Program-made: the position numbers and the translations under genes | Source of the DNA: MWCR01 sp049325475 | Lineage (GTDB): Bacteria > Patescibacteriota > Patescibacteriia > 2-12-FULL-60-25 | NCBI GenBank assembly: GCA_049325475.1 | Contig: JBMOLN010000007.1 | Location: 186,001-250,000, forward strand | Reading direction: 5' to 3' | DNA length: 64,000 bases | Shown here: piece after piece, positions 51,801 to 57,027 of the stretch | Numbering within the stretch: position 1 is the first letter of the stretch | How the letters are laid out: every line of letters starts with the position of its first letter | The notes under the pieces: model-generated | What the model was told of the DNA's origin: nothing | Databases searched by the model: none | The model's input: only the letters and a program-made list of their open reading frames with translations

Positions 51801-51914
51801 GCGACGAGTTCCTCAACTTTATCGGTTACGGAAGTAGAAAACACGGATGCGTCGGTCTCCTCCACCGCGCCTGTCACCGGTGGTGAAACCGCCACATCCA
51901 CGGATGCCACCTAA
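36819..51914 (+). CDS. Giant (5031-residue) surface protein: LVIVD propellers, YadA-like head repeats, peptidase S74 domain
   Basis: Exported: a basic N-terminus, then a helix (SFVCAMMVVAQVLGSLFGFG) within an unusually long signal. Order: INYQGRLMDAGG domain (~67-160); tail-fibre-like repeats marked LGSSSNRWNDVWASS and GNVGIGDTTPAALFTVGN (~330-950); a concanavalin-like beta domain (~957-1140); six blocks of seven LVIVD repeats (G-D-Y-A-Y-V...IVDISDPxxP) at about 1243-1561, 1649-1969, 2066-2371, 2498-2791, 2911-3224, 3291-3599, separated by YDLGSWDYNWRNIYASGTSY linkers; YadA-like head repeats (NTAVGYASLFNNTTGESN) ~3800-4430; peptidase S74 domain LSDVRIKENIENYNVGLDFI ~4468-4568; a further ~460 residues with DYAERYESLQELEPGDLV and a Ser/Thr-rich tail. 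No anchor seen. Likely a trimeric, fibre-like adhesin for host contact. Start at ATG 36819 without Shine-Dalgarno. Confidence 0.9.
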   Translation: MPLKSNFLTNRKTKTTDRPKRTMNVGSFVCAMMVVAQVLGSLFGFGSVNVADLLSVKPVQAAEGISHTINYQGRLMDAGGSNVADGDYDMIFVIYDSLTGGNQLWSASTTNGLPTGTTTTVPVAVKSGLFSILLGDTNDNQVAFPENLFNNDELYLGVTVGADAEMQPRKRLSAVPYAYNSETLQGQYASHTVDGTTGGDLFALHQGSDTPASATRTALYVETKGTSESWDFLTRMNNGLLDVFTITRSGNVTTTGSFQVDGTSIIGSATDTPAIFNAYINSDFNPYIDDTYYLGIDGYRWKGLNAVNVTTTNLAADYVTTSELWVDGVQITGGAGSTPNWQQVTDVGATTTNWVQFAGATTTGDILPDPTLSLDLGSSSNRWNDVWASSTRIGSSTWDLWQADEGFMISNNNLANKYFAITNAGKVGVGTTSPNGKLDLNLGTGGNNNGLVMDLTSANGVADQRWSSIDFKSYTSGIVGRMFSTGNTYSSGAINFPANSIGLIEENANGSLVLMNAGASGDIRFNTGGYGTAFERMRILSGGNVGIGDTTPAALFTVGNGDLFQVNSSGRVQANSGASGAGNLAYSFVNDTDTGLYNSLANEMRFQTNGTDRVTINSNGNVGINYTNPWIGNLHVNRSTAAGLGGDVWITNMAANNVGNYARLAFGVDGSGDNTPNVALESIVVNTGFSTADLAFKFWDGSGYNEKMRVMYSGNVGIGDTTPASLFTVGNNDRFQVNSSGRVLADAGASGAGNLAYSFVGDTGTGLYRSAANEMRFQTNASDRITINSSGNFGIGDTSPLALFTVGNGDLFQVDSTGDLIKIRNVTYSWPSSQGGANTYLKNNGSGTLTWETVAGATTPNLQQVTDVGATTTNWIAFNGASSTNHIVPSSTLMYDLGSSAYRWDDIWGQTFHVGSSTWDLYQNADRSFGLGNYLYGHDQLRIDENGWMGISLGQNIDDFDNERIETYWTTSTPAGTITEDDDVLTMECIGICDWWTGGTESSPIITQSLDYDEDFTITTKISSFANTIPQTNAGPIVYKDRNNVYGWILDGNDQLIAFRIVSDIGSVIFTGPTVTNIPLWLRIRRVGTTLYFDYSVNGRDFTNSGSVVQAFTPTSVGLVNKVYSGGNLTTEFDYFELNYTNDYRHKPMAAFDLGGAVNWRGMVEPFTASSSQGIIYFDKNTNKFRVSENGGAYVDLLSGVVDLQVATDNGNTTDNSIIITAATPTALGKVQDAVYLDGPFDIEVIGDLAYTASYNQDYLTIWDVSDRNAPVRLGSLQDGTNLNGAFFLDVEGDYAYITSELGNRFAVVNISSSTNPVLTGSLASDNTNGVYLDGAAGVKVMGDYAYVVSRDDNAFQIIDIKDPSNPVPVSSLVHNGTSRFMSYPHGIDIMGGYAYITGRTSDSLQIVDITDPYNPVAKGFITETTCGAATCELDGAVGIKVMGDYAYIASFDDDGMEIVDISSSTNPIHVGKITDNAAATNLNGAWDIDILGDHAYITGYDDSGLEIVDITDPANPSHFALVNDSADLYLLNAAGLDIEGNYLYVASFGEDGLQIFELNRLKTPIADISLLDSDYLNVSSKLTVGGGFELTGNVISDLLPDSSGSFNLGDADHAWNSLHSNDVDVYASAPVAKGKVTNAVLDYAYGHFVQGDLAYITSFNQDRLTIYDISDPDSPVQLGTLTDATNLNGAYYISVQGDYAFITAEEGNRFAVVDVSNPYQPSLVATLNDGGSVYLGGATGLYISGKYAYVTARDDDALTIIDISDPTVPKHVSSILHNVGANTFLDFAHGVYVKGNYAYVASYTSQAVQIIDVSDPKAPFAAGVICDTSSPSCPVALETAQELNGARNIKVVGNYACVASELDDGVSIIDISSSTAPTEVGYITDAGLTELDGANSIEVIGDYAYVTALEDDGIEVLNISDPAAPSHVAFITDSVNTYLDGPSSISVSGNYLYTTSRDEDGFQIFKLNTVKAVTADIGHLFSTDLEVKANATIGNDLYVNSAIHTDEIFGRNLYSNDIFNTNNVYVSGTTYTEELWTKGITLGYKDPVYKAGVDYSGANSPSVLDVQGSYVYAAEYGDITVFDISDKNNPEIASVITQPATGVLPSLVVSGKYLYLGSTVSTEEFSIYDISNPASAVRLGDVDTGIDSVYSIELIDKYAYAGQANGDIGVIDVSVPESIGNSKLVYTLDLGANIIRAIKRQGNYVYVGTNNGTGNADLFVLDVSNPALPTVATSVNVGANYVMDLQPAGRYLYLTTLNGDPTVTEDFIRYDISNPVAPVYSDGINLDTSTAYNVKIYNKYAYVSFSDASLSTGANQDVVVIDISSTTSMTYVGGANTDDSQPFGMAIEGRYLYVNTYNGTGTVDFRIYDIGGVSFYAAEMDSLQSDQLWVTGDADVANNLFVGTRLEVGHGGLVTNGGVVAMATSSLANTLPHANYTYDLGSWDYNWRNIYASGTSYLRDIWSVNIDADNPSDASLVQKYAGALPAATTGDIYSIDVDGTYMYVAGAGTGARMFSIYDYTNPASPSFVGEVTFSRTPRYVKVQGDYAYVWLDGGLGGQDYLATVDIRNRANPSVVANFSTNISADVQSLDVVGHYVYFLIGDSIYIYDAADPANMNTTPVATIATGGTGPKGIDVYQGYAYIANYNSNNISVIDVKNPLNPSLVTTLATANGPVGISIEGGYAYVHHQNSANTLSVINVKNPASPSVVATLDLAGYAYGDYADNIEVHGRYAYLSCATGNIGYIIDVSNPASPVLVASESLGSTGLSIAVDGKNVFWGYSSRSVEIHGLGGIETNSLLVDTARMGSLLVSGSASISDDLSILGDLHVGTGGVHSNGPLSAGATSTLVNVLPYLNNSYDLGTYNTQWRNIYATGTSYLDDIWTRNIDATNIDAAHVVKTDLISSGYGEHGSVVVRGDYAYQAVNRYLQIYNVSDPSNVILVTSTSINPQNSSARANGIRLHGNYAIISNDLGDVSVVDITYPPSPYVVATYYHITDAERGFDVSGNYLFVPHGNNLEIYDLTSAYSDYQNTYSFGGYSYPPATIRAVPAGSVNTGGAGPVAVHVEGHLAYVTNYTSGTVSIINASNPKDPVLIATSTVAANVSSIFVKSGYIYTMAVGSSNLYITDATNPYSPFLAATLNIGTQPSALMQTAQNIEAVGDYVYISGYNSNRLVIVDASSSTAPVVLNQTTLDGVGGGLAVSGRNVYVSQASYLGVYDVGGIETHGLNAYSAKLGNLNVQTNAVVNNDLDVGGSLSVGNGGIISNGPVTAISEFQYVTTVSVGLTGTSGPFDVDVYDNMAYVVNNNEGTLTVMDVSDPSQASIVTTTYSGFFGTLPIKNVVRGNYLYVYYDNSSNNFKIFNITDPVNPVLAGSLTVTPGSYNGDLKVMGDYAYLVRNNSLYVINIHNPQNPYIASSLALVSGVTGLFIQDNFAYVAAGYGNRGLYIVDIRNPLNPVNRGNLVYGGTNNPNDVAVKDNYAYVAGTEGSDIRVVDITDKDNPVEVATVDFSGIVHDFEIQGDCLYVSNEMADNAGAQARIWIYNISDPENIYEVKGVMPIQSYSPRGIKVYKGYLYSAHYGHGTGGYGDTPTNKVGIYKLAGFKGMSIDADVGDFGDLAVEGSMTIGSQLSIQGGLHVGINGIITNGGLAVQSTSTFSDIQIFGYINNDLLPLYHDTFWIGTSTRMWKGLAATTVSTTQLIINGVPFNGLGIAGTDNRIVRMDGTDKIQDSLIVLDDTGNLYPVNTNSQDLGLATNRWDDVWGATFHVGTSTWNITQAVDGNFSLTKSGFGYGTIWDNGDNIAFGYRSGEAIGTGQRNVGYGSYTLGDNDFGNDNTGIGYAALSSAGSGESFSFNTGVGSNVMANLETGSYNTGIGARALFNNISGATNTAIGFGSLYSLTNGNNNVAIGDSAMYSNSSLSGLVAIGSGAMYSNVAGVSNLAIGASALYANTNGKSNTAVGYAALSGAGGSHSYNTAMGSLAMNLITTGSYNSVFGADAMRNITTGASNTAVGAESLYLNDTGSQNTALGSRALYSNTAGIRNTITGSEAAYDLNGSYNTFNGSQSARNFQTGNYNTGLGYRAVYGNASGANASYNTGIGSFSLGLLTTGASNTAVGYASLFNNTTGESNTAVGTESLYLNTTGSYNTAQGFWAMRANTSGSNNAAYGWASLFSNQTGNYNTGLGGSNIVWNTNGLYNTGVGYEALNGNEGDSGWSYNTGIGARSLYGLTTGASNTAVGFESLLDLTTGSYNVSIGTNSMDSAVFGSWNVAIGAKALSSYTNPYSVTAIGYMALASSTSGNQTAVGSNALRHNTTGDFNTAVGTYSMQDNTTGDENDAFGHYALNNNTTGSGNSAFGYRSLNYNATGTYNTALGNYALYSDDGDTGNTAVGYSAAHDLENGDYNVFIGYEAARYTTRGSSSTYIGYDTGGHSFYEYNNAMALGAGARVDASDHIRLGNDAIKQIGGIVGFSNLSDVRIKENIENYNVGLDFILDLQPRRFEMINWDDRKVEGFIAQEVKDVMDSHGITFSGYVDPAIDGAPADSLKSLTYGQFVVPLVNAVQEIYASSSPLWAKVQIDQNGDVAVGDTVIKPQDTATSSTQAFDSYTFSYMGSAWNSSTSQAITTSFDVFNNTIHASSSELKFIYTTGTGFTQELLTITNAGDMHVSGDLHVGRRLYLGSKTTGESSTGTYIFVDDTLAPTSTYIATNADGWQTETTYDYAERYESLQELEPGDLVTTDASGVNLVKRATSPSDPLLGIVSTKPGFVTGRHYDGWYPIALAGRVPTRVSTINGAIRVGDYITASENSGVGVKAIGPGNVIGIALEAYDSPEEGLISVFVKPSYTAGVISNETETAGTIVYNNTTIEAPVQRTEIEGLATIRAGATEVHISYGSILAYPMIYANPHASLGGSWWITNRTDTGFDIILSQPENHDIEFTWMARPMNPGTIRFVSDNTYHNVDNLTAHPIGPTQEELLEDETTTSTDPIAEPPTEDPVDTATSSSTLSVTEVENTDASVSSTAPVTGGETATSTDAT

Positions 51915-51975
51915 ATAGTGGCGAAAAAAACAAAAAGACTGCACTTGTCTATCGGCATGGGCAAGTCGGTCATAA

Positions 51976-52007
51976 AAAACACGGTATCCTGTCAGAACCG
52001 TGTTTTT
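51976..52007 (+). terminator. Terminator of the giant gene
   Basis: AAAACACGG / CCGTGTTTT stem, followed by TTTT. Confidence 0.88.
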
Positions 52008-52033
52008 TAGTTTTTTGCCGCAACAAATTTTAA

Positions 52034-52098
52034 CCTGTGATCCCGCCCCGCCACATTATTTTTTTATTTTTTCAAAGGCGGGGTCCCGTCCGTGGCGG
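52034..52098. repeat. CCCGCCCCGCCAC / GTGGCGGG inverted repeat
   Basis: GC-rich arms around a T-rich loop; directly joined to the 9-bp tract. Confidence 0.5.
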
Positions 52099-52152
52099 GA
52101 TTAACACGTTAACCGGAGTTAACTCGTGATAACGGTTTAACTGATGAACTGG
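52090..52152 (-). repeat. 9-bp-period degenerate tandem tract, copy 4
   Basis: Read on the minus strand: CCAGTTCAT, CAGTTAAAC, CGTTATCAC, GAGTTAACT, CCGGTTAAC and on, seven 9-mers in phase, the closest match to copy 1. Confidence 0.8.
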
Positions 52153-52215
52153 AATACGTTAATCCTTTATCATTTATCAGATTGAAAATCCAGCCAATCC
52201 CGCAAATCAAGTTAT

Positions 52216-52241
52216 TAAAAACTCCCCGAAAATCGGAGAGT
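52216..52241 (-). terminator. Terminator of the minus-strand lipoprotein gene
   Basis: On the minus strand CTCTCCGA-TTTT-CGGGGAG followed by TTTTTAA. Confidence 0.8.
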
Positions 52242-52271
52242 GAGAGAACGGTGTTCACCGTGTATTAAAGA

Positions 52272-53927
52272 TCAGGGCGCCGCTCCGGCGCTTCCGGAAG
52301 ACCCGGCAGAGCCGGACGCCCCGCCGGCTCCGGAACTTCCAGAGGATCCTGCAGTACCGGAGGCACCGGAAGATCCGGCGCTTCCGGCCGCGCCAGCGGA
52401 ACCTCCGGCACCTGAAGAACCCGCGGAACCGGCTGCACCCGCGTCAGGGTCATTACCCATAGAAAGCGGAACAGCAGAGAATTGACCCTTGATGGGGTCC
52501 ATCACATAGAGAACCGGGGATGCGCCCGGTTGAACTTTTGCGAAGACGCCCCACGGTTGCAGACAAATGTCTTCCTCTGTGTATTGCGCCGGGCAGGAAA
52601 CTGCGTTCAAGCCCCAGCTCATGGTTTCGGCGTATTGATCGTAGCCGTCGAAAGCTATGATTTCGCTCCAAGAGACTCCGTCATAGCCGTGAATCTTCAG
52701 GCCTTCGAGCACGTAGACCGGGTTGCCGTCATTTTTTTGGCCCAAAAGTGGCGCATCCACTCTATAAACAACATCATTTGGAGCAAGTACTGCCGATGCG
52801 GTAAGCATAGGCATGCCGCCAAACTCATCAATGTTTGCGCCGTCTTCGCTAACCGTGTAAATCTTGCGCGCTCCCACGTCACCCACTAAGAACGAATTGT
52901 CTGGCCGGAGGGCGATCGGAATACTTAAGCCCGCGGGCATAGCCTTGTCCGTGTATGGGAAAGTCCAGCATGTCGCAACAGATTGAGGAGTTGCGTAATC
53001 AGCAGTAACTGGAAGTTCCGCGATCTCATTCGTCGCGCCGTCAAGAGCAACCTTCCAAAGTCTCACGCCAATTACCGGTGGTGAGATGTCTGCATTCTTT
53101 TCGTACTGAGGCAAGGTGGTTACTACCAGGTAGCCTTGAGGATGGCAGAAGATCGCCGACGCGCCATCAAGGTCCTCTACGATCACGCTCTTGTTACCGT
53201 TATCGTACAGCTCCCAGACCTTATCCGAGCCGTTCGAGATCAAGAAATGGCGATCCAGGCAAGTGGCCATGTCCAAAGACAAACCGCCATAGGAGCGCAT
53301 GTTTTTCCCATTCACCATAACCGGGAAAGTGCCAAAACACTTGATTGTCAGCTCATCTTCCCAGGTTTGGAAGTGCTGCAATGTATGGATGTTCCCATCA
53401 GGCGTCAGAATACCTGTAAGCGGAGGAATTGTATGCCCCATGTTCTGATCTTGGTACGGAGGAATCGGAAACCAGAGCTCGGTAAAATCGGGAGTTATCT
53501 GTGACAGGTCAACTTTTGGTACGGTATTGGGCGTTCCTGCTCCCGCAGATCCTGCCGAACCGCTTGCGCCGCCGGCGCCTGCGGAACCTGCCATGCCGGC
53601 TGCTCCGGCATCAGCATCCATGGTACGCATAACCATTCCGGGCTTCAAAGTCATGCCCTGAATTTGTCCCGATCCTTGCGACAAAATAATGACGCCGCGG
53701 TCGGCAGTGCCAACCTGTCCCTTAACCCATTGGGGATTTTGCGAACCCCCGCTTCCGCCCGAACCGCTTTGTCCGGCGCTGGCATCCAGTCCACCGTCGC
53801 CGCCGGTTCCGCCCGCGCCTCCCGCGGATGAGCCGCCGCTGCCTGCCGGGCCATCATCGTCGCCGCAAGCCATGAAACTCGCTGTCAAAAACAGCGCAAA
53901 CGTCAAGAACAAGTACCTGGTCTTCAT
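52272..53927 (-). CDS. Lipoprotein with Gly/Ser/Ala-rich linkers, function unknown
   Basis: A 551-residue predicted lipoprotein: signal peptide with lipobox LTASFMAC then DDDG. Three low-complexity linkers (after the lipobox, SGGSSAGGAGGTGG; ~105-130; and the C-terminal ~70 residues, e.g. GSAGSSGAGGSAG) flank a ~370-residue globular part with eight or more cysteines and blade-like repeats (YLVVTTLPQYEKN, NSFLVGDVGARKIYTVSEDG, PVLYVMDPIKGQFSAV), suggesting a beta-propeller. Linkers of this kind are characteristic of myxobacterial and related delta-proteobacterial lipoproteins and unlike other proteins here. GC-ending codons dominate and AGGGAG lies six bases before the ATG. Transfer from such a donor is plausible. 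It stands alone with its own terminator. Confidence 0.8.
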   Translation of the reverse strand: MKTRYLFLTFALFLTASFMACGDDDGPAGSGGSSAGGAGGTGGDGGLDASAGQSGSGGSGGSQNPQWVKGQVGTADRGVIILSQGSGQIQGMTLKPGMVMRTMDADAGAAGMAGSAGAGGASGSAGSAGAGTPNTVPKVDLSQITPDFTELWFPIPPYQDQNMGHTIPPLTGILTPDGNIHTLQHFQTWEDELTIKCFGTFPVMVNGKNMRSYGGLSLDMATCLDRHFLISNGSDKVWELYDNGNKSVIVEDLDGASAIFCHPQGYLVVTTLPQYEKNADISPPVIGVRLWKVALDGATNEIAELPVTADYATPQSVATCWTFPYTDKAMPAGLSIPIALRPDNSFLVGDVGARKIYTVSEDGANIDEFGGMPMLTASAVLAPNDVVYRVDAPLLGQKNDGNPVYVLEGLKIHGYDGVSWSEIIAFDGYDQYAETMSWGLNAVSCPAQYTEEDICLQPWGVFAKVQPGASPVLYVMDPIKGQFSAVPLSMGNDPDAGAAGSAGSSGAGGSAGAAGSAGSSGASGTAGSSGSSGAGGASGSAGSSGSAGAAP

Positions 53928-54015
53928 TGTTATCTCCCTGCCCGCATTCGAGCCGTTTTTTGTTAGTGTGCTGTTTTCCTTTTAACACAAAAAAGCACTT
54001 CTTGTCAATCACTAA

Positions 54016-54060
54016 TATCCAAATACCAATAACCAACTATACACAAATTCCAAGGATACA
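54016..54060. repeat. 7-bp-period tract (ATACCAA)
   Basis: TATCCAA, ATACCAA, TAACCAA, CTATACA in phase; weaker periodicity continues to about 54100. Confidence 0.65.
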
Positions 54061-54255
54061 AACAATTATCAACTTCCAAATCGCAATTATTCGTATGTTT
54101 GTAATTTGAATTTTGAGTTTTGTTTGTATCTTGCCCGTGCTCCGGAGTTATAAACGTAGGGGTATTATTGGAATTTGTGAGTTATTGTTTGTATCTTGCG
54201 TCCTTTGGATTTGGAATTTATTAGCTACATGCAGTCAAAATCTTTGCTTTTTTAT

Positions 54256-54286
54256 GTTACATGTTATATGTTACATGCTACATTAT
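54256..54286 (+). repeat. 7-bp-period tract (GTTACAT) ending at the ychF start
   Basis: GTTACAT, GTTATAT, GTTACAT, GCTACAT in perfect phase, running into the ychF ATG at 54287. Confidence 0.9.
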
Positions 54287-55369
54287 ATGAAGATAGGAAT
54301 TGTCGGCCTGCCCAATGTAGGCAAATCAACATTATTTAAAGCCATTACCAAAAAAGCGGTGGATTGCGCCAATTTCCCGTTTTGCACCATCGACCCCAAC
54401 GTTGGCGTTGTGGAAGTCCCGGATGAACGTCTTCAGCCTCTGGCGGAAATTTCCAAATCCGGCCGAATTGTTCACACCACCATCGAATTCGTGGACATCG
54501 CCGGCCTGGTCCGCGGAGCCGCCGAAGGTCAGGGCTTAGGCAACGCTTTTTTGGCCAATATTCGCGACACGGACGCCATAGTTCAAGTTCTTCGCGTCTT
54601 CGAAGATTCGGATGTCATTCATGTTGACGGCGCTATCGATCCTGCTCGCGACATGGAAACCATTGGTATCGAGCTGGCCTTGGCTGACATGGCTGTCGTC
54701 GAAAAACGTCTGGAAACCGCAGCCAAACAACTAAAAGCCGGCCCGACTAAAGAATTGCAAGTACTCGTCCCCGCATTGGAACGCGCCAAGTCCGCGCTCG
54801 CCAAAGGCCAAGCGCTCCGCGATCTTGAGTGGACTCCGGACGAACTCAAAGCCATGAAATCACTTTCGCTTCTCACATTAAAGCCCATGATTTACGCTTT
54901 AAACGTCAGCGAAGATCAGCTCCAGTCCGCCTCCTGGAAATCCAAGTTCGTTGTTCGTGGTTCGATGTTCGAGCTTGTCCCGATTTGCGCTAAAATGGAA
55001 GTTGAATTCATCGACATGAGTCCCGAAGAAAAAAAAGAATATCTGGAATCCGTCGGCCAAGACAAATCCGGGCTCGATCAATTAATCGTCGCCGCTTACA
55101 AATCCTTGGATTTAATCACATTCCTCACCTCCGGTGAGATGGAAACCCGGGCCTGGACGGTCCGCCGCGGGGCAACCGCCCCTCAAGCCGCCGGTGTCAT
55201 CCATACTGACTTTGAGGCTCACTTCATCCGCGCCGAAGTCGTCACTTATACGGACTTTGTCGCCAATGGCGGATGGAACGGCGCCAAAGACAAAGGCAAA
55301 GTCCGCATCGAAGGCAAAGAGTACATCGTCCAAGACGGTGATGTTGTCTTCTTCAGAACAGACGCTTAA
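54287..55369 (+). CDS. ychF: Redox-regulated ATPase/GTPase YchF (OLA1 family)
   Basis: A 360-residue Obg-family P-loop NTPase that associates with ribosomes. Motifs: G1 GIVGLPNVGKSTLF (residues 4-17), G3 FVDIAGLVRGAAEGQGLGN (~67-85), an atypical G4 (NVSE rather than NKxD, as usual for this ATP-preferring family), and the C-terminal TGS domain ending KGKVRIEGKEYIVQDGDVVFF. The long open frame begins at 54113, but the coding part starts at ATG 54287 (MKIGIVGLPNVG), which fits the family length (~363). The upstream 174 bases are repeats. No Shine-Dalgarno. A MITE-like repeat follows the stop. Confidence 0.97.
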   Translation: MKIGIVGLPNVGKSTLFKAITKKAVDCANFPFCTIDPNVGVVEVPDERLQPLAEISKSGRIVHTTIEFVDIAGLVRGAAEGQGLGNAFLANIRDTDAIVQVLRVFEDSDVIHVDGAIDPARDMETIGIELALADMAVVEKRLETAAKQLKAGPTKELQVLVPALERAKSALAKGQALRDLEWTPDELKAMKSLSLLTLKPMIYALNVSEDQLQSASWKSKFVVRGSMFELVPICAKMEVEFIDMSPEEKKEYLESVGQDKSGLDQLIVAAYKSLDLITFLTSGEMETRAWTVRRGATAPQAAGVIHTDFEAHFIRAEVVTYTDFVANGGWNGAKDKGKVRIEGKEYIVQDGDVVFFRTDA

Positions 55370-55376
55370 TCATACT

Positions 55377-55527
55377 GTCTGAACCTTGATTACCAAACCG
55401 ATTTAAAACCAAATTAACATGATTTCTTAAGGTATATAATTATTTCTACATTAAGTAATCAAGAAAATTTGAGAGTAAATTTGAGTTTAAATCAAGGTTC
55501 AGACAATGGGTTAATCAAGGTTTAGAC
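55377..55527. mobile_element. ~150-bp MITE-like repeat, copy B
   Basis: Left end GTCTGAACCTTGATTA and right end TAATCAAGGTTTAGAC are inverted repeats with one mismatch; an internal AATCAAGGTTCAGAC (55490-55504) is a perfect inverse of the left end. Core TGATTTCTTAAG...AAGTAATCAAGAAAATTTGAG matches copy A. Confidence 0.8.
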
Positions 55528-55571
55528 AATAAGTTGCAGACAGCAAGATTAATCAAGGTCAGTGTTTGTGC

Positions 55572-55577
55572 TATAAT
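55572..55577 (+). promoter_or_regulatory. -10 element of the solute-binding lipoprotein gene
   Basis: TATAAT in TGCTATAAT, 13 bases before ATG 55591, giving a near-leaderless transcript. The MITE-like copy B ends 45 bases upstream. Confidence 0.55.
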
Positions 55578-55590
55578 ACCCGCATATCAT

Positions 55591-57024
55591 ATGAGGTCTT
55601 TTTTCTATCGGGCATTTATTGTTTTAATTGCCGCATTAACGCTTACTGCGCAGGGCTGCACCAAGGGTCCTGACAAGGCCACGGTCGACGCGTCCCAGCC
55701 TAAAAAGCTTACCATCTGGGCAGTGGTTGATGACCGTGACCCCTACGCCGACCTTATTGAGGAATATCAAACCGCCCATCCTCACATTTCCATAACCTAT
55801 AAAAGATTCCGCCTAGAGGAATATGAGGATCTTTTGATTGATGCTTTTGCCGAAGACCGCGGTCCTGATATTTTTATGATCCATAACACCTGGGTCGGCA
55901 AATATCTCCCCAAAATAGAACCCATGCCCGCTTTTACCAAGATGGTTTATACAATCGTGGAAGGCGGTTATACCAACCGTAAAGAAACTTTGATATTACA
56001 AAACGAAAAAAGCATTACTTTGCGCGAAGTCCGCGATAACTATCCTGATGTGGTCGGTAAAGATGTAATCCGCAAAATCAATACCGCATCCGCGGGCGAA
56101 GCCGCTTTTATCGAAGAAAAAGTCGTGGGTCTGCCCATGTCCGTGGATACCATGGCTATGTTTGTGAACAAAGATATTTTAAATTCCGCCGGCATTCCCA
56201 CAATTCCCAACGAATGGAGCGCTTTTCAGGCCACCATGAACCGTATTGTTCAGGTTGATACCGAAGGGGAAATTATCCAAGCTGGCGCAGCTCTTGGCAC
56301 TTCCAATAACATCGATCGCGCTTCCGATATCTTATCCGTCTTGATGATGCAAGCCGGCACGCAGATGACCACTGATGAAGGTTATCCCACCTTTGCCCTG
56401 ATGCCCGAAGTCTTGTCGCAAATCCGCGACGAAATTCCGGCTGTTCAGGCTCTGCGTTTTTATCTGGATTTTGCCAATGAAGAAAAAAATGTTTACTCCT
56501 GGAATGCTTCCATGCCTGATGCTTTGGACGCTTTTGTTCAGGGGCGGCTGGCTTATTACTTCGGTTACTCGTATGACTTGGCCGCCATTAAAGCCCGCGC
56601 GCCAAAATTGAATCTTAGCATTGCCCGCCTCCCGCAAATCGAAGGGAGTCCGGAGGTCAACTTTGCCAACTACTGGGTCTGGACGGTCTCCGATAAATCC
56701 AAAGAAACCGAAACCGCCTGGAACTTTATCAATTTTCTGACCAGGGTGGAGAACGAACAAAAATATCTGGACGAATCCCGCAAACCGCCGGCTCACCGAT
56801 CTTTAATCGAAAAATATCTTGATGACGAAGAGCTTGGAGTTTTCGCTTCCCAGCTTTTAACCTCGCAATCCTGGTACCGCGGAGCTGATCCCGAAACCGC
56901 CGAACAAGCCATGCTCGAAATTATCGACACGGCTCCGTTGAGTGAAGAAAAAGATTGGGTCAAAATCATCTCTGTCGCTCAAGACAAGGTAAATCAAACC
57001 ATTCGGGCCAAAAAGAATCCGTAA
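55591..57024 (+). CDS. Extracellular solute-binding lipoprotein (family 1)
   Basis: A 477-residue lipoprotein: signal peptide with lipobox LTAQGC (Cys ~22). The mature part is a family 1 sugar-type binding protein: KLTIWAVVDDRDPYADLIEEYQ, HPHISITYKRFRLEEYEDLLIDAF, RGPDIFMIHNTWVGKYL, then VVGLPMSVDTMAMFVNKDIL and FVQGRLAYYFGYSYDLAAI. No ABC permease or ATPase gene is near. It is four bases before a pilin-like gene, so it may be part of the surface appendage unit, or be fed by a transporter elsewhere. ATG 55591 chosen over the upstream-open frame at 55534 because of the signal peptide and TATAAT at 55572. Confidence 0.88.
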   Translation: MRSFFYRAFIVLIAALTLTAQGCTKGPDKATVDASQPKKLTIWAVVDDRDPYADLIEEYQTAHPHISITYKRFRLEEYEDLLIDAFAEDRGPDIFMIHNTWVGKYLPKIEPMPAFTKMVYTIVEGGYTNRKETLILQNEKSITLREVRDNYPDVVGKDVIRKINTASAGEAAFIEEKVVGLPMSVDTMAMFVNKDILNSAGIPTIPNEWSAFQATMNRIVQVDTEGEIIQAGAALGTSNNIDRASDILSVLMMQAGTQMTTDEGYPTFALMPEVLSQIRDEIPAVQALRFYLDFANEEKNVYSWNASMPDALDAFVQGRLAYYFGYSYDLAAIKARAPKLNLSIARLPQIEGSPEVNFANYWVWTVSDKSKETETAWNFINFLTRVENEQKYLDESRKPPAHRSLIEKYLDDEELGVFASQLLTSQSWYRGADPETAEQAMLEIIDTAPLSEEKDWVKIISVAQDKVNQTIRAKKNP

Positions 57025-57027
57025 ACT

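Noticed and set aside
54113..54286. 58-residue N-terminal extension of YchF
   Set aside because: Repeat-rich DNA; the conserved protein starts MKIGIVGLPNVG at 54287.
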